Assembly (NCBI GenBank): GCA_006176705.1
Contig: QRFJ01000366.1
Coordinates: 186,001 to 250,000, forward strand
Reading direction: 5' to 3'
Source: Cocos nucifera
Lineage: Eukaryota > Streptophyta > Magnoliopsida > Arecales > Arecaceae
Length of the DNA stretch: 64,000 nt
Shown piece after piece: positions 21,935-33,195 of the stretch; position 1 is the stretch's first letter, and each line of letters begins with the position of its first letter. The position numbers were made by a program, and so were the translations under genes. The notes below the pieces were generated by a model that made no database searches, had not been told where the DNA came from, and saw only the letters and a list, made by a program, of their open reading frames with translations.

Positions 21935-24399
21935 TGTAGAAACCAGATCTATGGTTTCAAGACTAGATCTTGAAATTTTTTCAAGATCAGACAGTGAAAG
22001 ATTAAAATTAATCAAAATTAATTTAAAATATTCTAGATCTAAGATCTTATTATATGATTATTACATAATATTTAAATTAAAAATAAAAAATTAAATAAGA
22101 AAGAAAAGGTTGATCATATCAACCTAGATCTATAGTACATCTAATGCAGCTATAAAATAACAGATCAGATCTGTTACCTAAGCAAGTTAGATGTTCCAAC
22201 TTGCTGATCCGGGCTTGAGGATGAAATCATGAGCCGTGCATACATCCGACCTCTTGGAGTCATCCACACGAGCCTACGAACACGATCAGAGATCCTGATG
22301 CAGGAGATCAACATAGTATGCTTGCACTATGCTAATCTCTCTTCGATGATCGATCCGATGCTTTCTTCTTCAAAACTTAGATACTCCAAAATACCAAAAA
22401 AAAAAAGAAGATTTATGATGTCGAGACACCTCTCAAAGGCTCACAAAAAGGGAGAAAGAGATCTAGAACAAAAATCCTAGAAGAAGACCCTCTTCTTCTT
22501 CTTTGTTCTTTTTCTAGACACCCTGATTTGTGTTTTTAATATCTCAACAATCTAGATCAATTTTTCTCTAATTTTTCTACACCAAAGTGACCTCTCAAAT
22601 GTATACAGTCCATAAAAATTTTAATAAAAATTTAAATAAAGAGATATGTACAGTCCAAGTTAGTTCAAAAACCTAGACTAGGAAGGATCAAATAAGGAAA
22701 GTTGTAGGAGCATCCAACTCTTGGGCGCCCCACCTTTTTTTTCCTGCTGTGGACCAGAATGGGAGGATGCAAATAAATCCAAAAAAAAATGTGTGTGTGA
22801 GAGAGAGAAATAAGGGAGGTGGAGGCATGAAGGGAAGGAGGACTTTTAGTTGACTAGGAATTCTGTCTCATAGAATCCTAACCGAAATCAACTTTTCCTT
22901 TTGACTTGGTCATGCAAAAAACTTCCATATGAGAAATAGAAGAGAGAAAGGGGGCATGAGAAGCCTTTGGGCATGGATAATTTCATGTAAAAACATAAGG
23001 AGAAAGGGGTGGGGTGTGAGGATTAGATGGCGCAAAGAATAGAGAGTCCTAGTCACACTAAGACTCCTATTTTGACTTGTTCAAACAAGGTCTTTTAACT
23101 AAATAAAAATAAGAGTAATCCAATCCAATTAAATAAGATCCTAACCTATTTAAAAATTTATTTAAATTAGATTAAATTAGATTTAATTTTGATTTATTTT
23201 CTAATCAAATTAAAAAATTGGGTTGACCCAAGTCCTAGTTAGACTAGGACTAGTTCTTCCTTGCACTTGGCTTATCCAATAAATCAATTAAATTTGATCC
23301 AATCAAGCTCAAACTAATCTAATTAAATTATATTTAATTAGATTTAATCTTAGTCTACTGGCTTAATCAAATTAGATCAATTAGTAATCGAATTACTAAT
23401 TGATCCTCCTTCAACACTTACACTAGGTCAAACATCAACCGTATTGATCGTTTAATGCTAAAATAATTCTAAATCGCTGATCAAACATCCGATCGAAATA
23501 TGAATTCTAATGTGTGTGATCTCATAGATTCGAACCTAAGTTGCTAGTATAGGAATAAATTTTTGTACCAATCGAAGTGACCATCTAATAATGATACTCG
23601 ATGGTCAGATAGGTCGAAGGTGTAGAGCACCATCCTTAGAACCCATGTGGATATAGTTTTCATATAATTCATTTCCTTGATCATAATGCTCGTAGGACAT
23701 CTTAGAGTTCAACTGTCAACTCTAATCAGGTTGTCTACATTGTATTTCAAAATATCAAATTCATCTGATGGATTACCCTGACCAAGGTTTTGCTATATTG
23801 AAATACAGTAATACATTCTTCTCCAACTCTTGGAGTGGTCAATTTCATATTGATCACACTTTGACTTCATAAGTACTTGATTGTGCTTAGAAGCTTTTCA
23901 TTGCTGAATTAAAAATTTAGTTAGTCCGATACCAAAGCACAGTGAGTTGCTTGCAAGTCACTAAGGTGATCTCAGGTCTAAGAGATACTTATGCCTATAT
24001 CCCTTTAGAGATATTCTCAATAGCAGAATACTCTAGAGTTAGTCACATTCAATGATGATGTACCCATACATCTCACCTGTATGCCATACCAGTATCTCCA
24101 TACTCCTTGGTTAAGAGGACAACCAATCTATATGGCATATAGCAACCTATGCTCGATAGATACTGTCGTCCTAATTAACAGTCTATCATTTGGTCATGAA
24201 CAAATTTATGGACTAATCGATAAATCTTCTCTTTATCGAAACTAAATAGTCCTAAGGACTTCATCATAATAATGGAGTTCATAAGAAGATGTAAACTTAT
24301 GATAAAAAAGATGTCAATTTTTTTTATTAATTAATAAATTAATTATAATATCTCAACCATCAATAGGCTGATGATTGCTTTGGAACATAATTCTCAATA
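21935..24399 (-). repeat. 5' LTR of element B (2,465 bp)
   Basis: Plus-strand ends TGTAGAAACC and CTCAATA. Matches the 3' LTR at 13,582-16,055. The frame at 22,229-22,480 inside it is not a gene. Confidence 0.93.
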
Positions 24400-25460
24400 A
24401 TTATTATCTTAGATTAGGTCAAGAATTTTCTAGATCAATTATAATAGTTATAGTTGGTCAAGTCCATGCCTTTAATGAGACCTAAGATGGTCTTGATTCT
24501 TGGCTACGTGGTCTAGATCAAACTATCAAGTTGATCTAATCAAGACTAATTAAACTAATTGATGTCTAAAGTAAACCAGACCGATGGTCTTTAATTGGTA
24601 GCCCACTTACCTGGCCATTTCTGATGGTGTTTAAGGCAAGCTTTGGTAGACCTTTCCACCGATTGAACTTACCTAGCCTCTTGATGAAATTATATTTTGA
24701 TCGAATCACTTGACTATTCGAGCTAACCTATCTCAGCTAGATAAATCAGTGTGACTGATTTAGGTGCTCCTAGACTAGCTTATTAATGGTTTCTCTTACA
24801 TTAATTTGGTGAAGCCAGTGGGAGGATCATGACAAGCTGGTTAATCTAATCTTTTCTCCTATAAATTAAATCAATTAAATCTTCTAAAATTATTAGATCT
24901 TTAAAATAAAATAGTTATGGTGATAACTAGATCATAGCCTCCCATTAAGTGGATGATAATGGGTCCATTAGTTGGATAATCATTGGAGACCCATAGGCCT
25001 GGTGCTTATCTGCTAATGGAATTATCATTTATAATATGATTTCTTGGCTGCATCTCTCTAAATGATGGTTAGATTGGCCAACCATAGTTGGGCTTAATCA
25101 TTCCTTAGTTAGATGGACCAAGTATGATTATGTTAATGGTTGGATCTAATTAGGACTTTCAGTGAAGGCCTTAGCCTACTGAAAAGAAATATGATGTAAA
25201 ATTAAATTATTAAAAATTATTTAAAAAAATAATTGGTTATGAACCTACTCTTAGATGTACATGAGTTGACCAACCATAATTAGGCTTGTGTGCAGTCTAT
25301 ATGGATTCTAGTACTCACTAAGGAATTAGGATAATTTCTCGAATTGGTAGTAGAGGCTATCAATTCGAATAAAATAGTAGAAGAACATTTTGATTAAAGT
25401 CTAAATCTTAAGGATTAATAAATTAATTACTAATTAGACTTTTGATTCTTCTTTATGCAG
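24400..25460 (+). other. Leader of element C, second part, with predicted intron
   Basis: Resumes C after B. A decayed donor CTAAA|GTAAAC has GT at 24,571. The acceptor TTCTTCTTTATGCAG ends at 25,460, preceded by TTACTAATTAG, giving an intron of 890 nt at the same place as in A and B. No gene is present. Confidence 0.6.
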
Positions 25461-25780
25461 TTAAACCCTAACGACAGTTGCTCCATTCACTATTAGATAG
25501 TGATCAACTTATGAGATCCAACTTCGATAATAAGTATCATAAGTTGAATGTTGTTTAGCAGCATGAAGTGGTTTGTGCTGGGGCCTCTATGCCCAGTTTA
25601 AACAAAAGGTCCAAGAATAATCTAGATTAGGTAGAATGCTTCCATTTTAAAGAGCAGGGGCATTGGAAGAGGAAGTGTCATTAGTATCTTACTTTCCATG
25701 ATCCTAATAGGCTGAATAAGAGAAGAGAGCAAGTAGTTACTGATCAAGAATGTTATATGATAATATCTTGTAACTTCTCT
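25461..25780 (+). pseudogene. Residual gag of element C (core deleted)
   Basis: The initiator ATG is lost. Readable codons (HSLLDSDQLMRSNFDNKYHKLN) match the start of B's gag, then the sequence jumps to the basic linker (ASMPSLNKRSKNN) and zinc knuckle ECFHFKEQGHWKRKC, in which one Cys is Phe. About 0.6 kb of the capsid-like core seen in B is absent. The deletion endpoints differ from those in A, because C keeps the knuckle and A does not. Confidence 0.8.
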
Positions 25781-26142
25781 ATTTATGATATTACCACCTG
25801 AGTATTAGATACTGATAGTTTAGTCCATATTTGCAATACATTGTAAGGACTACAAGTTAGTAGAAAATTTAAAAATAATGAGCGATTCCTAAATATTAGA
25901 GATGGAAGATCTATTCCAGTTCTAGCTATGAGAATAGTTTAACTTATTTTCAATACTAATATCATTTCTTTAAATGAATGTCATTATTGTCCTTGTTTTC
26001 TGATGAATATAATCTCTATTGGCTTTTTGGCCAAAGATGGTTATCATTTATCAATAAAGAAAGATTATTATGATATTATTATGAATAATATATAATAATG
26101 TAAGGATAATAAAGAAATGATATTTACATTTTATCATAGCCT
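25781..26142 (+). pseudogene. Protease remnant and pre-integrase spacer of element C
   Basis: VLDTDSLVHICNT is encoded around 25,802-25,840; the active-site triplet is D-T-D (25,808-25,816) where D-T-G is expected. A TGA lies two codons upstream. Further on, ERFLNIRDGRSIPVLAMRIV and LMNIISIGFLAKDGYHLSI are recognisable. Confidence 0.75.
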
Positions 26143-27209
26143 GTGAGTGTAATGTACTCTTCTAAAAAACATCCTAGATTAGATAATATCTCTGATATCT
26201 ACCTATGGCACTGTAGGCTAGATCACATTAATAAGAGCAGGATAAATAGGTCGACCCAAGAGGAAATTTTTGAAGTCAATGATTGTGAATCACTTCCAAT
26301 GCATGAGTCCTATCTTCTTGAAAAAATGATCAAGTCACCTTTTACTGAAAAAGGTGAAAGAGCCACTAAGCTCTTAGGTCTAGTTTATGCTGATGTATGT
26401 AAACCTATGAGTATAAGTGCTAGAGGTGGATATTTCTACTTCATCACTTTTATAGATGATCTATCTAGGTACGAATATGTCTATCTGATGAAACATAGTT
26501 CGATTCATTTGAAATATTCAAAAGATTTCGAAGTGAAGTAGAAAAATAAATTGGAAAGAGTATTAAAACTATTCGATTGGATCGAGGAGGTGAATATTTA
26601 TCAAGTGAGTTTTTGACATATCTAGAAGAGAATGGGATTCTTTCATAGTGGACTCCTCCAGGAACACCATAGCATAATGGTGTATTGGAAAGAAGAAATC
26701 GAATCTTGTTAGACATGGTTCGATCCATGATGGAGTTTGCTAGTCTATCTATTTTATTTTGGGATTATGCTCTTGAGATTGCATGTTATATATTGAATAA
26801 TGTACCAAATAAATATGTTACAAAGACTCCATATGAGATATGGACTTGGCGTAGGCCTACACTCTCTCACCTATGGGTTTGGGGTTGTCCGGCCTATGTC
26901 AAACATTTGTATATAGATAAGCTTGGACCTCGGTCTGACAAGTATATGTTTATAGAATATCTCAAAGAAAGTAAAAGTTATTATTTCTACCATGCTGAAG
27001 AACAAAAGATGTTCGTCAGCCTTGAGGCAATCTTTTTAGAAAAGAAGTTCCTTGGTGAAGGAACTATTGTCTTTATGGTTGAACTTGATGAAGTTCAATG
27101 GGTAGAAGGACCGACACCTATGGCTAAATCTGAATCAAATTTGATTAGATCAAATTTAAAACCCAATGTACCTACACCATTAAGGCGATCCAATAAAGTA
27201 CTACATTAG
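26143..27209 (+). pseudogene. Integrase domain of element C
   Basis: 26,143-26,541 is open: LDNISDIYLWHCRLDHINKSRI (zinc-binding His pair), ESYLLEKM, VYADVCKP (first catalytic Asp), FITFIDDLSRYEYVYLMK. After a frameshift near 26,541 the sequence reads IRLDRGGEYLSSEF (second Asp) and, with stops, the PPGTP and GVLERRNRILLDM (Glu) blocks. 26,685-27,209 then gives RSMMEFASL, ILNNVPNKYVTKTPYEIWTWRRP and KESKSYYFY. The D-D-E residues all survive, unlike in G. Confidence 0.87.
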
Positions 27210-28300
27210 CCAGACAGATACTATGGTTTCTTGGTCCGAGATGGTGATCCCATTGAACCTGATAAGAATCATGAGGATCTAATCACTTATATGGATGCTA
27301 TGCAGAGATTTGATTTCAAAAAATGGCTTGAGGCCATGAAATCTAAGATGGAGTACATGAAGGTCAGTGATGTATGGACATTGGTTGACCCATCCGAAGG
27401 GGTTAAATCCATTGGGTGTAAATGGATCTTCAAAAGAAAGATAGGTGTAAATGAAAAGGTAGAGACCTATAAAGCCCAAATGATTGCCAAGGGGTATCGT
27501 CAATGTTATGGTATTGACTATGATGAGATATTCACCCTTGTGGCAATGCTCAAATCCATTCGGATAATGCTTGCGATAGCTGTCCATTTGGATTATGAGA
27601 TCTAGTAGATGGATGTGATGACAACTTTTTTGAATGGAGAGCTAATCGAAGAAGTGTATATGATATAACCTGAAGAGTTCACATCCATAGATGATTCCAA
27701 GATGTGCAAGCTTCATAGATTTATTTATGGATTGAAGCAAGCATCTTGGAGTCGGAACATGCTTTTGATACGATGATCAAAATGTATGGCTTCATTAAGA
27801 ATGGAGAAGAGCCCTGCATCTACAAATGGATAAATAGTCCAATAGTGGTATATCTTATCTTGTATGTGGATGACATTCTCTTAATCGAGAATGACATCTT
27901 CGCACTGTAGGGAATAAAAGTTTGGTTGTCATCATAGTTCTCCATGAAGGACTTGGGTGAAGCATCCTACATCCTAGGGTTGAAGATCTATAAGGATAGA
28001 TCTAAGAGAATGCTTGGGCTATTCTAGTCCACGTACATAGATACCATGTTGAAGAGATTCAGCATGAAGAATTTCAAAAAAGACCATCTTCTGATAGACT
28101 ATGAAATTTCTCTCTCTAAGAAGGATTATCCGACAACTCTTGAAGAGAGAGAGAGTATATGAATAGAGTCCCATATGCTTCATCTATGGGATCTATCATG
28201 TATGCTATAACATGTACGAGATCAGATGTGGCATACTCACTAGGAGTAGTGAGTAGATACCAATCTGATCCTGGCGAAAACCACTCAAAAGTGATGAAAA
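27210..28300 (+). pseudogene. Reverse transcriptase domain of element C (YVDD retained)
   Basis: 27,231-27,605 is open through KKWLEAMKSKMEYM, WTLVDPSEGVKSIGCKWIFKRKIG, MIAKGYRQCYGIDYDEIF and SIRIMLAIAVHLDYEI, then TAG replaces the Trp codon of IWQMDV. YVDD lies at 27,863-27,874. KDLGEASYILGLKIYKDRSKRMLGLF and, from 28,159, VPYASSMGSIMYAITCTRSDVAYS complete the domain. Several frameshifts, for example near 27,750 and 28,140. Confidence 0.87.
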
Positions 28301-28850
28301 TAATCCTTAGGTATTTAAGAAATACTAAGGACCAATGGTTGATTTATGGTGAGTCAAATCTAAAACTTATGAGATTCACTGACTTCGACTTTCAGTCTGA
28401 GCATGATGATAGCAGAAGCATATCGGGTTACATCTTTACTCTAAATGGTGGAGCCATCTATTGAAAGAGTTTCAAGCTGCATACTATGGCAAACTCTATT
28501 TGCGAGGCAGAGTATATGGCAGCATCAGATGTCATGAAGGAAGTGTATGGCTAAGAAAGTTCATCACCGACCTTGGAGTAGCATCCTCTCTTGATGGTCT
28601 GGTCCTACTCTACTGCGATAGTTCTGGTGCCATTGCTCAAGCGAAGGAATCGAAGGCATACCAGTGGACGAAGCACATTCTACACTGCTTCCACCTAGTT
28701 CGAAAGATCATGGATCAAGATGACGTCGACCTTCAGAAGATTGACGAAAAGAAGAACCTGGCCGACCTCTTCACTAAAGCCTTGGTGATAAAGTAGTTTG
28801 ACAACCACAAGTTTAAGATGGGTATTAAATACTGTACTGAGTGGGTTTAG
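28301..28850 (+). pseudogene. RNase H domain of element C
   Basis: RYLRNTKDQWLIYGESNLKLMRFTDFDFQSEHDDSRSISGYIFTL is read to 28,464. The frame then shifts; ICEAEYMAASD (28,500-28,530), LLYCDSSGAIAQAKES, TKHILHCFHLVRKIM and NLADLFTKALVIK follow, with a TAG before FDNHKFKMGIKYCTEWV and the natural stop at 28,848-28,850. The polypurine-like ACAAGTGGAAGT (28,852-28,863) abuts the 3' LTR. Confidence 0.87.
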
Positions 28851-29205
28851 GACAAGTGGAAGTTGTTGGAAAATGTATTCCAACGCCAATCATCAGCCTA
28901 TTGATGGTTGAGCTATATTGTAATTATCATTGATTTATTAATGAATAAAATAATATTTTGGCACTTTTCATCACAAAGTCTACATCTTCTAATAACTCCA
29001 TTATTGTGATGAACTTCTTAGGACTATCTAGTTTTGATAAAGAGAGGATTTATCGATTAGTCTTTAAAACTATTCATGACCAAATGATAAGTTGTTAACA
29101 AGGACAACAACGTCTATCGAGCATAGGTCATTGTTTGTCATATAGGTTGGTTGTCCTCTTAACCAAGGAGTGTGGAGACACTAGTATGGTATATAGGTAT
29201 GATGT

Positions 29206-29210
29206 AAGGG
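29206..29210. repeat. Target-site duplication of element D, left copy
   Basis: AAGGG here and again at 32,686-32,690, immediately outside the D termini. This 5-bp perfect duplication is the usual signature of LTR-retrotransposon integration. Confidence 0.93.
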
Positions 29211-30111
29211 TATTGGAATAATTGGTACTATTTTGATACCAATTGTTATGCCTATGGCTGCTCGAAACCACAGTCATAGATCTGATCTCTTGCGCGAACT
29301 TGGGTGTTAATCCAAAAATATGAAGAAGGATAAAAGCTGATGGTAGCACCTAGGGCTTGGCATTGGAATTAGAGAGAAAAGAGAGAAGAGGGTTAGGGAG
29401 AAAAGCTCCATATCGATTCCTCTCTATTGTAAAGATTACAATACCTGGGTTTATATAACCTAAGGTTTCTGCCACACCACATGAACCTTAATAAACCCAA
29501 GCTCCAACTGAAAAACTCTCCTAGGCTAACCGAATACATGAAAGCACTCACCAAGCCCATGTACACCCCTGTCATCCATGCTCTTATTTTTTGGATCTAA
29601 ACCCGACCCATACATGTGTTAGCCATCTTAAGATCTTATTGGACCAGGCCTTAAGACTCAAACAGAAAATCCCATCTAGTTCTGTTTGCCACCATCGAGC
29701 CGGCTCTGTTAGTAGCCAAGTGGCTCGACTGCATCTTGTCTGAACCCTATCTTTTATCTGCCTAAGATAGCCAGCTCGACTATATCTCGAGCTGGCTCGA
29801 TCTCAGCTCGAAACTACTTGACTGTGTATCTGAGCAAGCCTGCCTGTGTGTCAGCCCCTTGTCTTGGTTGATTCTTCTCCTGGCTTTGGTCTTTTGCTCT
29901 ATCATGTGTCCCAGAGCTATGAAGCATCTACCAAGGCCCTCAAGGTTCTCACACCTGAACCTCATGCCTGTGCAGGGCTACACACTGCTTTCACCCTAGG
30001 ACAACTCCTGTCCTAGCCCTAGGACTAACACTCATCCTAGTCTTCCAAAGCCAATACCCTAGCTCCTCCCGTGGACCCCCAAGGCTTGTGAGTACCATAC
30101 CAAATTCTACA
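29211..30111 (-). repeat. 3' LTR of element D (901 bp)
   Basis: Plus-strand ends TATTGGAATAATTGG and CCAAATTCTACA. A TATA-like element (sense TTATATAAA, 29,450-29,458) suits an RNA polymerase II promoter. GCTCGAC/GAGCTGG motifs recur at about 29,730-29,815. Confidence 0.92.
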
Positions 30112-30635
30112 ATCTTCACTTTGGTGCACCCAAGCCTTGGCACACCTGGCAATATTCTCCCACATGATCCTACTATCGATGCATGCCCGATAGCTACTTA
30201 TGCACATGTTGCCACTACCATCTTTCTTCAGCTGCTGAGCTCCCTTTAAAGCCTTTGGGATAACCGCCTCTACCTTTAAAGACCTTGGCTTGCACCTATG
30301 TACCACTCTTAAAGTTGTAGATATCCTTCTGCTTGGCAGCCGCATTATTTATCTTGAACTTTCATGAAGAATCTACAACAATTCTATACCATCACCTGCT
30401 GCATGCCCAGACGCGGTCTCCTCAAAACTACACCTATCCTTCCACACATGTTGCTTCACCTGAAACTGTGCATCTCTGATGTTGGTGTGAGGATATTGGT
30501 CCTTCTATACTCCTCTACTCTGAACTTGTATCAAAACTCTCTTCACTTATGAAGCCACCTCTGTCCGATGCTTCATCTGAAACTGAAGTCCCCCTGATGC
30601 TGTAGAAGCTAACTCTATAATTGAGTCCCTCGATG
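30112..30635 (-). other. D interior without recognised gene
   Basis: Minus-strand frame 30,037-30,345 starts here but runs into the 3' LTR, and I do not recognise its translation. It contains a run rich in Lys/Arg and Ser and no copia pol motif. Most likely a non-coding or rapidly diverged stretch between gag and the 3' LTR. Confidence 0.5.
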
Positions 30636-31544
30636 CCAGCCATCCAATGCTACACTATTGAGCATATCGTTGCACCTCAAATATAGTTGTTGCTCCTTCG
30701 AACTCTTCACACTCTACAGACCCCTTCGAAACTATCTTGAATATACTACATCCCATAGGCTCCTTTGAAACCACAAAGAGCTCATCCAACTCTTCACTTT
30801 TAGTGACTAATATGATGGAATCTGACTTTTCTCCTCCCTTGCACTTTTTTTAAAGTGGACATTCTCGCTTAAAGTACCCTGCTTGACCACACTTGAAGTA
30901 CTTCTTGGAATGCTTACTGCCCCTTTGCTCATTCTTCTTCTTCTCTTTTCTTGGCCTCTCTGAAATCATGAGACTCTCCTGGAAGACCTTCATCTTTGTT
31001 ATCCATTCTCGCTACTCGTTGGATCTCAGTACTGATACAATCTCTTCGTACACGGTGTCTCCTTACCAAATAGCAGTGTAGTTACCAATAGCTTGAAGCT
31101 TCCGGATAGTGAATATAGCAGCAATAAACTCTTGTCCTCCTCTTCGAGCTCCACCCCAATGTTGAGCAAGTCCATACTCATCCGATCGAAATACTGAATA
31201 TGTCCCACAACATCCTCACCTTCCTGCATCCGAAGGCTATATAGTTGCTTCTTCAACACCAACTTATTACACATGTTATTTCTCATGTACAACTAATATA
31301 ACCTCAATCATAAATTCTTAGGTGTCTTCTCCTCCAACATGTCATACAGTACCTCATCTACCAGACAAGCCCTAATCATGGCACATGATCTTTTCTCCAA
31401 AGACTTCCACTTCTTGTTTGTCATCTCCTCCGACCTATCCTCTAAGGCTGAATCTAGCCTCATCTGAATCAGTAGATCCTCCATCCTAACCTTCCACATC
31501 ATGATACTATTCTTTTTGTCACACTTCTCAAATCCTACATTCAA
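30636..31544 (-). pseudogene. Gag of element D (broken)
   Basis: Frame 31,544-31,308 reads MNVGFEKCDKKNSIMMWKVRMEDLLIQ...LEKRSCAMIRACLVDEVLYDM, and 31,292-31,026 reads MCNKLVLKKQLYSLRMQEGEDVVGHIQYFDRMSMDLLNIGVELEEEDKSLLLLYSLSGSF...LVTTLLFGKET; both are hallmarks of a copia gag (UBN2-type). A KKYFKCGQAGYFKRECP segment at about 30,905-30,855 is a zinc knuckle with Tyr for the first Cys and Tyr for the His. A tail of roughly 60 codons follows to about 30,640. Stops separate the parts. Confidence 0.82.
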
Positions 31545-31741
31545 TCCATTGTTCTTTATGATTAAACCAAATAAAAAATAGCCAACAGATAGATCTAAAA
31601 AAATTATCTTGACTAGGGATGGTGGACAGCAGCCCTTAGATCACTTCCTTCCTCATGAAGCCTAGAGAAAAGTCTTAGATCTAAATCTCATTGCTGATCT
31701 CTATCGAAACATGATCTTCTTTCTCCTTCACACTCAACTGG

Positions 31742-31819
31742 GCTTTGATATCAATTATTGGAACAATGCTTTGATATCATTTATTGGAACAATGCTTTGA
31801 TATCAATTATTAGAACAAT
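31742..31819 (-). repeat. Three tandem 26-bp LTR-end/primer-site units in D
   Basis: Units 31,742-31,767, 31,768-31,793 and 31,794-31,819 differ by single bases. In the sense direction each comprises the last 12 bp of the LTR and a primer-site-like TTGATATCAAAGC. The LTR proper begins at 31,808 inside the third unit. Confidence 0.88.
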
Positions 31820-32685
31820 CAATACTAGTTTGATACCGATTATTATGCCTATGGCTGCTCGGAACCATAATCTTAGATCCGATCTCTTACACAAACTTGG
31901 GTGTTAATCTAGAAATATGAAGAAGAGCAAAAGTTGATGGCAGCACCTAGGGCTTGGTGTTGGAATCAGAGAGAAAAGAGAGAAGAGAGTTAGGAGGAAA
32001 AGCTCTGTATTGATTCCTCTCTATTATAAAGAACAATACCTAGGTTTATATAACCTAAAGTTTCTGCTACACCATATGAACCCTAATAAACCCAAGCTCC
32101 AACTATAAAACTCTCCTAGGCTAACCTAATACATGAAAAAATCCACCGAGCCTATGTACACCCATGTCTTTTATGCTCTCATCTTCTGGATCTAAATCCG
32201 ACCAATACATGTGTTAGCCACCTTAAGCCTTATTGGACCAGACCTTAAGACTCAAATAGAAAATCCCATCCAGCTCTGTTTGCCACCATCGAGGTGGCAC
32301 TATCAGTAGCCGACCTGGCTCGATTGCATCTTGCCTAAACCCTGATTTTTATCTGCCTGAGATGGCCAGCTCGACTGCACCTCGAGCTGGCTCGACTGCG
32401 TATCCGAGCTAGCCCTCCTATGTGTTAGTCTCTTATCTTGGCTGATTCTTTTCCTAGCTTTGGTCCTTTGCTCCATCTTGTGTCCCAGATCTCTGGAGCA
32501 CCTACCAAGCCCCTTAAGGTTCTTACACCTGAACCTCGAGCCCATGTAGGGCTACACACCACCTTCATCCTTGGACAACTCCTATCCTAGCCCTAGGACT
32601 CACACCCATCCTAGTTTTCCAGAGCCAACACCCTAGATCCTCCTATGGCCCCCTAGGACTTGGGAGAACCACACCAAATCTTTCA
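31808..32685 (-). repeat. 5' LTR of element D (878 bp)
   Basis: Plus-strand ends TATTAGAACAATC and CCAAATCTTTCA. Homologous to 29,211-30,111 throughout, with TATA-like TTTATATAA at 32,045-32,053 (plus-strand reading). Confidence 0.92.
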
Positions 32686-33195
32686 AAGGGTACATCATCA
32701 CTGAACATGATCAATTTCAGAGTATTTTACTGTTGAGATGTCTTTGATGGGATATAGAAATAAGTATTTCTTAGACTTGAGGTCACCTCAGTGGCTTTCA
32801 ATCAATGACTATGCTTTGATACTAGACTAACTGAATTTCTAATTCAGTAATAAAAGATTTTTAGGCATAGTCAAGTATTTGCAAAGTCGATGTATGATCA
32901 AGATGGGATTAACAACTCTAAGAGTTGGAGAAGAATGTATCACTATATTTCAATATAGCAAAACCTTGGCCAAGATAATCCATAAGATGGATTTGGTATT
33001 TTGAAGTACAATGTGGATAGCCTGATTAGAGTTGACAGTTGAACTTTGAGGTCTCTTATGAACATTTTGGTCAAAAAAATGAATTAAATGAAAACTATAT
33101 CCACATGAATTTTAAAGATGTTATTCTACACATTTGACTTATCCGACCGTCAGGTACCATTGCTAGATGGTTACTTCGATTGGTACAAAAATTTA

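Larger units (their letters stand above)
13582..24399 (-). mobile_element. Element B: Ty1/copia LTR retrotransposon, family 1, full length (10.8 kb)
   Basis: Minus strand with both LTRs (21,935-24,399 and 13,582-16,055), primer site, leader, gag with zinc knuckle, protease remnant, integrase, reverse transcriptase with YVDD and RNase H. It is the only family 1 copy here with a gag core. All genes have stops or frameshifts. It lies inside C's leader. Flanks are not the usual 5-bp duplication: AAGGA on the left and ATTAT on the right, but a 27-bp near-repeat brackets the element (see findings). Confidence 0.93.
29211..32685 (-). mobile_element. Element D: short gag-only LTR retrotransposon (3,475 bp), TR-GAG-like
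   Basis: Minus-strand element with LTRs 31,808-32,685 (5', 878 bp) and 29,211-30,111 (3', 901 bp), primer-site repeats at 31,742-31,807 and a perfect AAGGG target-site duplication. The 1.7-kb interior holds only a copia-type gag; I see no protease, integrase, reverse transcriptase or RNase H motif. That layout matches the non-autonomous TR-GAG group described in plants, which must be mobilised by enzymes of other elements. Confidence 0.9.
10238..33195 (+). mobile_element. Element C: Ty1/copia LTR retrotransposon, family 1, interrupted by B and D and cut at its 3' LTR
   Basis: Own sequence is 10,238-13,581, 24,400-29,210 and 32,686-33,195. It has a 5' LTR, primer site, leader, shortened gag, protease remnant, integrase, reverse transcriptase, RNase H and a 3' LTR starting at 28,864. 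Element B lies in the leader and D in the 3' LTR. At 33,196 the 3' LTR is interrupted by LTR fragment E, so the rest of C (about 1.65 kb of LTR) should lie right of the window. The two LTRs differ at roughly one base in seven or eight over their first 340 bp, so C is old. Confidence 0.9.
28864..33195 (+). repeat. 3' LTR of element C, interrupted by D and truncated by E
   Basis: Starts TGTTGGAAAATG after the polypurine tract. C sequence is 28,864-29,210 and 32,686-33,195, together matching about the first 860 bp of the 5' LTR at 10,238. The AAGGG at 32,686-32,690 is the second copy of D's target site. At 33,196 the match stops exactly where an LTR of another family begins (TGAAG...). Confidence 0.9.
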
